Assembly: GCF_016887565.1 (NCBI RefSeq)
Contig: NZ_CP069396.1
Coordinates: forward strand, 7,360,001 to 7,424,000
DNA: 64,000 nt
Reading direction: 5' to 3'
From: Archangium violaceum
GTDB lineage: Bacteria > Myxococcota > Myxococcia > Myxococcales > Myxococcaceae
Under the pieces are notes generated by a model. That model was not told where the DNA came from and searched no databases. It saw only the letters and a program-made list of their open reading frames with translations. Position 1 is the stretch's first letter, and the number at the start of each line of letters is the position of its first letter. Made by a program: the position numbers and the translations under genes. Positions 35,661 to 44,452 of the stretch are shown here, one piece after another.

Positions 35661-36629
35661 CTAACGCCCGGAGAACACGCCGAGCGCGCGGAACTTCTGG
35701 TAGCGGTCCTGGACCAGCTCGTCACCCGTCAGCTCGGTCAGCTCGCCCAGGTGCTTGCGTAGCGCCTTGCCCAGGTTCTCCGCCGCCCGGGAGTAGTCGC
35801 GGTGCGCTCCGCCCGCGGGCTCGGGGATGACCTCGTCGATGACGTTCAGCTCCTTGAGGTCCTTGGCCGTCAGCTTCAGCGCGTCCGCCGCCTTCTCCGC
35901 CTTGGACGCGTCACGGTAGAGGATGGACGAGCACGCCTCGGGGGAGATCACCGAGTAGATGCTGTTCTCCAGCATCAGCACGCGGTTGCCCACGCCGATG
36001 GCCAGCGCGCCACCCGAGCCTCCCTCGCCAATGACCGTGGAGACGATCGGCACCTTCAGCCGGCTCATTACCTCCAGGTTGTACGCGATGGCCTCGGCCT
36101 GCCCGCGCTCCTCCGCGCCAATGCCCGGGTACGCTCCCGGCGTGTCCACGAAGGTCAGGATGGGCTTCTCGAAGCGCTCGGCCAGCTCCATCAGCCTCAC
36201 CGCCTTGCGGTAGCCCTCCGGGCGCGGCATCCCGAAGTTGCGCGCCATGTTCTCCTTCGTGTTCCGCCCCTTCTGGTGGCCGATCAGCATCACCGTCTTC
36301 CCATCGAAGCGCGCGAAGCCGCCCACGATGGACGGGTCCTCTCCGAACAGGCGGTCTCCCGCCATCTCGAAGAAGTCCGAGAACAGGTGCTGGACGTAGT
36401 CCATGAAGTACGGCCGGGAGCTGTGGCGCGACAGCTGCACCACCTGCCACCGCGAGAGATCACTGAAGATCTCCGTCTGCAGTTTCTTGGCCTTCTTCTC
36501 CAGCTTGGAGATTTCCGAGGTGAAATCCACCGAGCCGCTCGCCGAGAGGGCCTTGAGCTCGTCAATCTTCTTCTCCAGCTCGATGAGCGGGCGCTCGAAA
36601 TCGAGTGGATAGTTGATGCCGTTCGCCAT
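35661..36629 (-). CDS. accA: Acetyl-CoA carboxylase carboxyltransferase subunit alpha
   Basis: 322 residues. Typical AccA: an N-terminal helical part ([20 protein letters not shown]), the block [59 protein letters not shown] and the oxyanion region [15 protein letters not shown]. With AccD it transfers the carboxyl group from biotin to acetyl-CoA, making malonyl-CoA for fatty acid synthesis. First gene of accA-hisC-cmk; the TPR-like gene is divergent across about 97 nt. Confidence 0.96.
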   Translation of the reverse strand: MANGINYPLDFERPLIELEKKIDELKALSASGSVDFTSEISKLEKKAKKLQTEIFSDLSRWQVVQLSRHSSRPYFMDYVQHLFSDFFEMAGDRLFGEDPSIVGGFARFDGKTVMLIGHQKGRNTKENMARNFGMPRPEGYRKAVRLMELAERFEKPILTFVDTPGAYPGIGAEERGQAEAIAYNLEVMSRLKVPIVSTVIGEGGSGGALAIGVGNRVLMLENSIYSVISPEACSSILYRDASKAEKAADALKLTAKDLKELNVIDEVIPEPAGGAHRDYSRAAENLGKALRKHLGELTELTGDELVQDRYQKFRALGVFSGR

Positions 36630-36726
36630 GGCGCCGGACCCCTATCACCTGCCCCCAGGGCTTTACAACGCGCAACCCGTTACGCGGTGCGTAGAATCCC
36701 CTCCCCCTTCCTTCCGTCGGAGAGTC

Positions 36727-37416
36727 ATGCACCGCCTGCTGCTCCTGCTCGCCCTCGTCCTGGCCGCCCCCTCCTCCGCCCAGTCCGCCCGCTCCCTCAA
36801 CACCGAGGGTTTCCGCCTCTACCAGGCCGGTAAGTACCCCGAAGCCTTGGAGAAGTTCCAGGCCGCCGCCCAGGCCGACCCCAAGCTCGCCCTCGCCCAC
36901 TACAACGTCGCCGCCACCCTGGGCGTCCTCCGCAAGCAGGGCCAGGTGTGTCAGTACGAGGCCTACCGGGAGACCATCCTCGAGCGGCTCAATACCTCCG
37001 TCCGGTTGGATCCCCGCCGCCTCACCCGCGCCAAGGAGGACGCCGACCTGGACCCCATCCGCGACACCGTCGGCTGGCAGCGCCTCCTGGGCCGCTCCCC
37101 CGAGCGCCTGGCCGATGTCCCGGAGATCCTCCGCCGTGTCACCTGGTTCTCCCCCGGCGAGGGCGTCTACGGCTCCACCCGGAAGCTCACCTTCCCCGAT
37201 GGTCGACGCGTCGTCCTCTGGCGCCGCGTCATCGAGGACTCCGCCAATCCGACCCGCACCGAGGAGGTGAGTGGAACGTATACCCTCAAGGGTCGCACCC
37301 TCACCCTGTCCTTCCCCGGCAAGAAGCCCCTCTCCGGCAAGATGACCCCCCGCGGCGTTCTCGAGATCGACGAGCTGGGGAGGTTCCTCGACTCCCCCTC
37401 CGAGTGCGAGGCATAG
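36727..37416 (+). CDS. Exported TPR-containing protein
   Basis: 229 residues from the ATG at 36727. A signal peptide (HRLLLLLALVLAAPSSAQ) is followed by one TPR unit: GFRLYQAGKYPEALEKFQAA, then ADPKLALAHYNVAA. The C-terminal half contains beta-strand segments (VYGSTRKLTFPDGRRVVLWR, GTYTLKGRTLTLSFPGKKPL) resembling a small lipocalin-like or META-type sheet. No catalytic residues are evident. Probably periplasmic. It is divergent from accA and followed by a membrane-protein gene on the same strand. Confidence 0.78.
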   Translation: MHRLLLLLALVLAAPSSAQSARSLNTEGFRLYQAGKYPEALEKFQAAAQADPKLALAHYNVAATLGVLRKQGQVCQYEAYRETILERLNTSVRLDPRRLTRAKEDADLDPIRDTVGWQRLLGRSPERLADVPEILRRVTWFSPGEGVYGSTRKLTFPDGRRVVLWRRVIEDSANPTRTEEVSGTYTLKGRTLTLSFPGKKPLSGKMTPRGVLEIDELGRFLDSPSECEA

Positions 37417-37489
37417 GACGGACTCCCCCCTCCGGGGCTTGGCGGACCGGCGACCCCTGCCCAACCTCCTCTCACGGAGGTGGCGGGGT

Positions 37490-37951
37490 ATGGTGCGGCT
37501 CAAGGGTCCGCAGTGGGGATTGGTGGCCTTGGTGGCGGGGACTCCCTTCTTCCTCGCCTTCCTGCTGGCGGCTGTCTCCCCTGCGCTCCTCGAGCCCGTG
37601 TTCGGCACCGTGCTCGGCGGCGCCTGCTGGCTCCTGGCCGCGCTCCTGGGACTGCTGGGCGGTGCCCTGTTCGCCGGTTTCCTGGGCTCCCTGGCTCAAG
37701 TGCCTGGATTCGCCACCTCGCGGCCACGGCAGACGCTCGGATTCATCTGCGCCGCGCTCGTCTCCGTGGCGCTGTGCATCGTCCCCGCCACCTGCCTGCT
37801 GCTCGCCGGCCCTGCTCTGGCCGTCCGGTTCGAGCGCGGTGAGGTGGAGACTGGTGGGGAACGGCTCCGCACTCCCCTGGACCTGGCACAGCGGCTCCGC
37901 CAGCAGGTGCCTCGGGTGATTCCGAATCTGCCTCGGATGGAGCTGCGGTGA
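37490..37951 (+). CDS. Small integral membrane protein
   Basis: 153 residues from the ATG at 37490, chosen because GGAGGTGG lies 6-8 nt upstream; a TTG at 37439 would extend it. Three transmembrane helices (WGLVALVAGTPFFLAFLLAA; LGGACWLLAALLGLLGG with the following hydrophobic turn; GFICAALVSVALCIVPATCL) are followed by a polar C-terminus (RTPLDLAQRLRQQVPRVIPN). No known family. It converges on the ArsA-like gene, with REP copies 4 and 5 in the gap. Confidence 0.7.
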   Translation: MVRLKGPQWGLVALVAGTPFFLAFLLAAVSPALLEPVFGTVLGGACWLLAALLGLLGGALFAGFLGSLAQVPGFATSRPRQTLGFICAALVSVALCIVPATCLLLAGPALAVRFERGEVETGGERLRTPLDLAQRLRQQVPRVIPNLPRMELR

Positions 37952-37972
37952 GCCTCGGGTAGGGACGGGAAG

Positions 37973-38006
37973 ACCCTCACCCTGACCCTCTCCCAGAGGG
38001 AGAGGG
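37973..38006 (+). repeat. REP-like palindrome copy 4
   Basis: ACCCTCACCC head and CCCTCTCCC-AGA-GGGAGAGGG (37986-38006). Direct tandem with copy 5, 34 nt apart, in the gap between convergent genes. Confidence 0.92.
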
Positions 38007-38040
38007 GATTGACGCGGGGAGCAGCCTGGGATTCGAGAGA

Positions 38041-38073
38041 CCCTCACCCCGACCCTCTCCCGAAGGGAGAGGG
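38041..38073 (+). repeat. REP-like palindrome copy 5
   Basis: CCCTCACCCC head and CCCTCTCCC-GAA-GGGAGAGGG (38053-38073), the GAA-loop subtype. It ends 20 nt from the stop codon of the ArsA-like gene (minus). Confidence 0.92.
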
Positions 38074-38093
38074 AGTGGGGTTGTGGGGGACGG

Positions 38094-40118
38094 TCAGGCC
38101 GCCTTCGTCTTCGCGGTCGCACTCAAGGCGTACCAAGCCGTTCGGAACGCCTTGAGCTCCCTCAGACCCGCAGGATGACGTCCCAGCGCAGGAGCCACCG
38201 TCACCGGCAGGCCGATCTTCTTCTCGATCACCTTCGCCGCGTTCAGCTCGTTCTTCCGCCGGTTCTCGCACCGCGCGCAGTCCGCCTTCGGACCCACCCG
38301 GTTCACCAGCACCCGCTCCACCTGAAGCTTCCGCTCCTTCAGGTACTCCACCAGCCGCTCCGACCTCGCCCCCGCCAGATCCTCACCGCGCGTCACCACC
38401 ACGAAACGCGACTCGGTCGGCGAGGCCAGCGCCGCCTCGAACCTCGCGATGTGCTTGAGGAACGCCGCCATGTCGTCCGCCAGCTCGCCCAGCCCCTTCG
38501 ACTTGTACTTCGACAGCACCCCGTGCAGCGCCGTGAACCACCCCTTCGCCGTCTCCGCCAGCTCCACCACCCTCATGGAGCTCACCATCGGCGCCCCGTC
38601 CACCACGATGCGCTTGAAGCGCTCCTGCACCAGCGCGTCCGTCAGGCACGACATCGCCGCCAGCTCGTCGATCCCCGGCGGCGCCGCGTCCAGCAGGTTG
38701 CGGAACAGCAGCAGATCCGTCGGAACCTCGTTGCCCGTCTTCGGCGCGCCCTCGAAGGCCTTCTCCGCCTTCTCCTTCCAGCGCTTGCGCAGGTTGCTGA
38801 ACCACCCCGCCATGTCCAGCTCGCGCGCGTACAGACCCTTGGTTCCCTTGACCTGCGTCTCCACGTCCGTCAGCCGGCTCTGCAGCACGTCCGACAGCGA
38901 ATGCGCCGGATCCGTCGAGATGAGGAGCACCGGCCCCTCCTTCTCCGTCAGCGTCACCGCCGCGGCCGCCGCGCACGAGCTCTTCCCCACCCCACCCTGC
39001 CCCACGAAGAAGATGAGCCGCGTCGGAGGCAGTGGCGGCGCCGCGATCGGCGGCATCGACGGAGCACGCACCAGCGCCGGCGGGCCCTCGGCCGCGGCGA
39101 ACTCCAGCGCCTTCGTCTCCTTGCCGCTCGCCCACTCCTGGGCGAACACCTTCATCGCCTCCAGGCCGCGCGGCGCGACCTCGCGCTTGCCCACCAGGTG
39201 CACCGGTACGTTCTTGTCCAGCGCCTGGTACTTGCGCACATGTGGCGCTTGGAGTCCTCGGCGGCCCAGACAGGCGGGACATCCTTCCTTGTCCTCCACC
39301 TGGTTCACCACCACCTCGACCACCGGAATTCCGCGCTCGCGCAGCTGCGCGAAGTACATGCGCGTCTGCGCCTCGGGCACCGGCTCCGCCAGCGCCACCA
39401 GGTGGAACGCCGTGCGCGCTGGATCCTTCAGCTGCCCCAGCAGCTTCTCCGCACGCGACGAGAACTCCTCCAGGAACAGCTGCTCCTCCGAGGGCGCCGC
39501 CGCCGCCTTCTTGCCCTTGCCGCTCGCGGCCCGATCCGCTCCCGCCTTCACCAGGCCCAGGAACTTGCGCAGCCCCACCGGCATGTCGAACAGCCGCAGC
39601 GTGTGGCTGGTGGGCGCCGTGTCCAGCACCACCCGATCGAACTCACCGCTCTCGGCCAGCTCCACCACGTGCAGCAGGCCCAGCAGCTCCTCCAGCCCCG
39701 GAGTGGCCTGGCTGTACAGCTTGCCCAGATCCTCCTCCGTCAGGTGCGTGCCCTTCACCGCCGCCTTCTGCAGCGCGGGCTGGTACTTCGCCAGGAATGG
39801 CTTGAGCAGCGCGGCGGGCTCCAGCTCCATCGCCCACAAGCCCCCCTCGCCCTTGCCCTTGGCCGCCTTGGCCTTGCCCTTCGGCTCCGGCTTGGGCTCC
39901 TTGGGGGCCTCGCCACCCTCCGCTTCCACCTTCGTGGGCTTCGCCGACAGCTTCTTGTTCAGCAGATCCGACAGCGAACCCACCGGATCCAACGAGACGA
40001 GCAGCACCTTCTCCTTGGGCGCATCGTCCGCGAGCCGCAGGGCGTAGGCCGCCGCGAGCGTGGTCTTTCCCACCCCGCCTTTTCCGCCGAAGAAGTGAAG
40101 AACTCGCGCATCGCTCAT
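38094..40118 (-). CDS. Tandem ArsA/Get3-family ATPase with two CxxC motifs
   Basis: 674 residues from the ATG at 40118 (AAGGAAGG 10 nt upstream). It has two homologous halves, each an ArsA-type ATPase. Half 1 has FFGGKGGVGKTTLAAAYALR and VSLDPVGSLSDLL; half 2 has FFVGQGGVGKSSCAAAAAV and ISTDPAHSLSDVL. Near the end of each half is a CxxC in a conserved setting: CPACLGRRG (about 280) and CARCENRRKNE (about 635). In Get3 a CxxC pair at the dimer interface binds zinc. No ArsB, ArsD or ArsR gene is near, so arsenite export is unlikely. A targeting or chaperone role fits better. Confidence 0.88.
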   Translation of the reverse strand: MSDARVLHFFGGKGGVGKTTLAAAYALRLADDAPKEKVLLVSLDPVGSLSDLLNKKLSAKPTKVEAEGGEAPKEPKPEPKGKAKAAKGKGEGGLWAMELEPAALLKPFLAKYQPALQKAAVKGTHLTEEDLGKLYSQATPGLEELLGLLHVVELAESGEFDRVVLDTAPTSHTLRLFDMPVGLRKFLGLVKAGADRAASGKGKKAAAAPSEEQLFLEEFSSRAEKLLGQLKDPARTAFHLVALAEPVPEAQTRMYFAQLRERGIPVVEVVVNQVEDKEGCPACLGRRGLQAPHVRKYQALDKNVPVHLVGKREVAPRGLEAMKVFAQEWASGKETKALEFAAAEGPPALVRAPSMPPIAAPPLPPTRLIFFVGQGGVGKSSCAAAAAVTLTEKEGPVLLISTDPAHSLSDVLQSRLTDVETQVKGTKGLYARELDMAGWFSNLRKRWKEKAEKAFEGAPKTGNEVPTDLLLFRNLLDAAPPGIDELAAMSCLTDALVQERFKRIVVDGAPMVSSMRVVELAETAKGWFTALHGVLSKYKSKGLGELADDMAAFLKHIARFEAALASPTESRFVVVTRGEDLAGARSERLVEYLKERKLQVERVLVNRVGPKADCARCENRRKNELNAAKVIEKKIGLPVTVAPALGRHPAGLRELKAFRTAWYALSATAKTKAA

Positions 40119-40472
40119 GAAAACGTGGCCTTCCTTGACGCCCCCCGGCGGGGCCGCTCTTCGTCCGTTCCTGGACAGCCGCGGTGAGGACACACCGGAG
40201 GTGCCCCTGAGTAGGGAGCCATGCCACCGAGTGTCCCGTGGGTGTGTAATGGGAAGGATCGCCCGCAGTGACCCTGTGAGTCAAGCAAAGAGGGGGTATC
40301 CCACCCTCTGCCTCGCGCGCTGCGTCATGCCCTTCTCTCATGTCGGACATACGCTCGACGCCCGATCACCCAGCGTGCGGACGAGAGCAGCGCATGGCCG
40401 TGAAGCCGACCAGCCGAGTCGGCTCCGGGCCCTCTTCCCTTGAAGTAGGTGGGAGGCGGTACGAAACGCGGC
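40119..40472. other. Gene-free interval of 354 nt
   Basis: The interval between the ArsA-like start and the regulator stop holds no credible gene; short frames here lack ribosome-binding sites and codon bias. It contains a hairpin at 40289-40309 (annotated separately) and presumably the promoter of the ArsA-like gene. A TTGACT on the minus strand (about 40278) has no convincing -10 partner. Confidence 0.6.
40289..40309 (-). terminator. Hairpin downstream of the NtrC-type regulator gene
   Basis: AGAGGG-9nt-CCCTCT; on the minus strand it is followed by TTTGCTTGA, a weak T-rich tail. It lies about 165 nt after the regulator stop codon. Confidence 0.45.
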
Positions 40473-41909
<1,437 letters not shown>

Positions 41910-41976
41910 GTGAGAACCTCCAGACATCAAGAACAAGCCAGATGGGAAAAAGGTTTCAGAAGCTCGAACACCGCGC

Positions 41977-42657
41977 TCAGGCGAGCGGGAAGCTCAGTCG
42001 GCACTGCCCCGCGCGAAGTTGCAGCTCCACCCCGAGCTGCCCACACCGCAGCTCCAGGGCCGCCACCGCCTCCGGCGTGTTCTCCGTGGCGGCCGTCGAG
42101 GCATCCACCACCTCGAGCACCGCCCGGGACTCCTCGGCCCGTACCGACACCGTCACTTCGGCTCCCTGCTCCGAGCGCCCGTAGGCCCTCATCAGGGCCT
42201 GCACCACCAGGAAGCCCAGCTCGCCCGTGTCCGACAGCCTCGCCCGCACTCCGGCGGCGATCGTGGGACGCACCTGGAGGCGGCGCTTGCGGCTCTCGTG
42301 CGCCAGCACCTCCAGCGCCCGCGTCACCGTCTCGGACAGATCCGCGTCGCCGGGCACGCCCGGGCGGCTCACGATGAACTCGGCGAAGCGCCGGAGGATG
42401 CCATCCACGCGCTGGATCTGATCGCGCATGGCCTTGAGGTTCTTCTCCTGCGAGGGGGGCACCTGGCCCGTCTCGACCTTCAACTTCTCGGACAGCACTT
42501 CCAGATGGATGGACAGTGCGTTCAAGGGGTTGCGCACATCGTGCAGGAGGCTGTCCATGAGAGTGGGAACCGCGCCGTAGCGAGCGGCGTCCACCACCGG
42601 GTCCGCCCCTTCACGTATCGAGGGCACACTGCTGCTCGCAGCCGTGGAGGTGATCAC
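41977..42657 (-). CDS. Histidine kinase-like protein with degenerate ATPase domain
   Basis: 226 residues, GTG start. After about 30 residues comes a HisKA dimerisation helix, MDSLLHDVRNPLNALSIHLE, with His about 39 as possible phosphosite, and a second helix (QEKNLKAMRDQIQRVDGILR). The rest follows HATPase layout, but the N-box is VVQALMRAYG without Asn, and the DxGxG box is replaced by VVDASTAATE. It should not bind ATP in the usual way. It may be a phosphotransfer protein, as Spo0B and ChpT are, or a pseudokinase. It lacks a sensor domain and membrane segment. The NtrC-type regulator gene is about 65 nt downstream. A clear promoter lies upstream at 42716-42744. Confidence 0.82.
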   Translation of the reverse strand: MITSTAASSSVPSIREGADPVVDAARYGAVPTLMDSLLHDVRNPLNALSIHLEVLSEKLKVETGQVPPSQEKNLKAMRDQIQRVDGILRRFAEFIVSRPGVPGDADLSETVTRALEVLAHESRKRRLQVRPTIAAGVRARLSDTGELGFLVVQALMRAYGRSEQGAEVTVSVRAEESRAVLEVVDASTAATENTPEAVAALELRCGQLGVELQLRAGQCRLSFPLA

Positions 42658-42715
42658 GAATTCTCCCTAAGAGGTTGACCGGCGCCCTTCACTCCCGCCG
42701 CCCTGTCGCTGCGAG

Positions 42716-42744
42716 GATTTAGGGAGCCACCCTGGTACCGTCAA
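42716..42744 (-). promoter_or_regulatory. Sigma-70-type promoter of the pseudokinase/regulator operon
   Basis: On the minus strand TTGACG (42744-42739), exact 17-nt spacer, TAAATC (42721-42716). Predicted start about 50 nt before the GTG. Confidence 0.6.
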
Positions 42745-42754
42745 CCCTGGGCCG

Positions 42755-42781
42755 GTAATTCTTGCCGGATGGGAGTAATTC
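42755..42781 (-). promoter_or_regulatory. Two GTAATTC direct repeats 20 bp apart, upstream of the -35
   Basis: GTAATTC occurs at 42755-42761 and again at 42775-42781, spaced exactly two helical turns. The first lies 10 bp upstream of the -35 element. This suits an activator site or UP-like element. Confidence 0.45.
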
Positions 42782-42800
42782 CCACAGGATTCGTCGGGCA

Positions 42801-42818
42801 GACATCCAAACAGATGTC
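42801..42818. repeat. GACATC-6nt-GATGTC inverted repeat
   Basis: A perfect 6-bp inverted repeat, extendable by GCA/TGC with a one-base bulge. It lies upstream of the pseudokinase operon promoter and 80 nt past the dCMP deaminase stop. It may be an operator or a weak terminator. Confidence 0.4.
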
Positions 42819-42897
42819 CTGCACAAAACGTTTCACCTGTACTGAAGAACGAGCTCACGCGAAGACTCGTGAACTGTCCGACACCGTGCGCTAGCGG

Positions 42898-43359
<462 letters not shown>

Positions 43360-43422
43360 GCGTACCTCCCCTCCTCCGGCATCTACCGTGGAGGGGGGTA
43401 GCAAGCGAGTTTCCGGCCGGGC

Positions 43423-44319
43423 CTAGCGGCTGGCGGTCTGCGAGCCGTCCGGACCCGTCTCGGGCCTGGATGCCCCGGAGGTGCCGAGCAGCCGGGCGAA
43501 GCCGTGCTGCAGGAGGAACTGACGCACCTTGGAGCTGGGGGCGGCGAAGGTCTCGCCGGGCATGGGCACGTCGAAGCTGTAGTTCTGCTGGGCCACCTCG
43601 AAGCCCACCTTCGCGGTGCGATAACCCTCGACGATGGCGAGCAGCTTGCCGGACTCCAGGCTGAAGATACCGCCACCGGAGGCGCCATAGCCGATGGGCG
43701 CGTCCGTCTTCAGCATGCGCGGCTTCTTGCCCTCCTTGTCCCACTCCACCTGGGACACCATGCCGCCGGAGAGCGACAGGGCCCGGCCGAAGGGCGAGGC
43801 GGCCACCACCACGTCATCCCCGAGCTCCACCTCCGTGTCCGTGGCGAGCAGCGCGGGCGTCAGCGCCAGGCCGGGCACCTTCACCAGCGCCAGGTCCATG
43901 TCCGGCACCGAGCCCGAGGCCACCACCTGTGCCCCGTACTCGGTGGAGTCGGCGCGGTCATCCACGATGACGACGAGACGGGGAGCCTTCAGGTCGCCCA
44001 TCTCCACCGCGTGCGCGTTGGTGATGACGAAGCTGACGGTGCCCTCGGCGGTCTTCTCGCTGCCGATGACCACGCCCGAGGCGGTGCGCCGCGCCTTGCC
44101 GTCCTCCTGGACGGCGAGGCGCACGTTGTGCGGAAGGATGCGCTTCACCTGCTCCCTGCGCGTGAGCCGGGGAGCCTGGGCGCCCACCGTCTGCATCACG
44201 ACCGGCGCCGAGCCCCCACCGCCGATGCCCGAGGTATCGGAGACGGCATGCGGATTCGGAGCGGCGGCGCAGGACAGCATGGCGAAGAGGGCAGGCAGGC
44301 CCAGGGCGAAACGAGTCAT
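43423..44319 (-). CDS. Trypsin-like serine protease lipoprotein
   Basis: 298 residues from the ATG at 44319. A lipoprotein signal ends AMLSC (Cys about 17). The protease core has a chymotrypsin/HtrA-like triad: ITNAHAVE (His103), DMDLALVKV (Asp142) and GYGASGGGIF (Ser214). The substrate loop before the Ser is APIGYGAS rather than the usual TDAxINxGNS. No PDZ domain follows. Probably a periplasmic or outer-membrane-anchored quality-control or processing protease. The tail after about 250 is Gly/Ser-rich. Confidence 0.87.
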   Translation of the reverse strand: MTRFALGLPALFAMLSCAAAPNPHAVSDTSGIGGGGSAPVVMQTVGAQAPRLTRREQVKRILPHNVRLAVQEDGKARRTASGVVIGSEKTAEGTVSFVITNAHAVEMGDLKAPRLVVIVDDRADSTEYGAQVVASGSVPDMDLALVKVPGLALTPALLATDTEVELGDDVVVAASPFGRALSLSGGMVSQVEWDKEGKKPRMLKTDAPIGYGASGGGIFSLESGKLLAIVEGYRTAKVGFEVAQQNYSFDVPMPGETFAAPSSKVRQFLLQHGFARLLGTSGASRPETGPDGSQTASR

Positions 44320-44365
44320 CGACGCTCCGAAGCAAGGAGAGGACGGGGAACAAAAACCCTTCATC

Positions 44366-44394
44366 TCTAATGAGTTCCCATCTTCCCCTTGCAA
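44366..44394 (-). promoter_or_regulatory. Candidate promoter of the serine protease gene
   Basis: On the minus strand TTGCAA (44394-44389), 17-nt spacer, ATTAGA (44371-44366), about 45 nt before the ATG and just past the prkA terminator. Confidence 0.45.
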
Positions 44395-44416
44395 CGCGTT
44401 TTCGGAAAGCATCGCC

Positions 44417-44440
44417 CCCAGCGAGCGCCCGCTCGCTGGG
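44417..44440 (-). terminator. Hairpin terminator of prkA
   Basis: CCCAGCGAGC-GCCC-GCTCGCTGGG, a perfect 10-bp stem, 12 nt after the prkA stop. It is followed on the minus strand by GGCGATGCTTTCC with a short T-run. Confidence 0.7.
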
Positions 44441-44452
44441 CTGCCTTGGCGA

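Noticed and set aside
38094-40118. Arsenite efflux ATPase ArsA
   Set aside because: No arsB, arsD or arsR nearby, and the CxxC pattern fits Get3-type proteins better.
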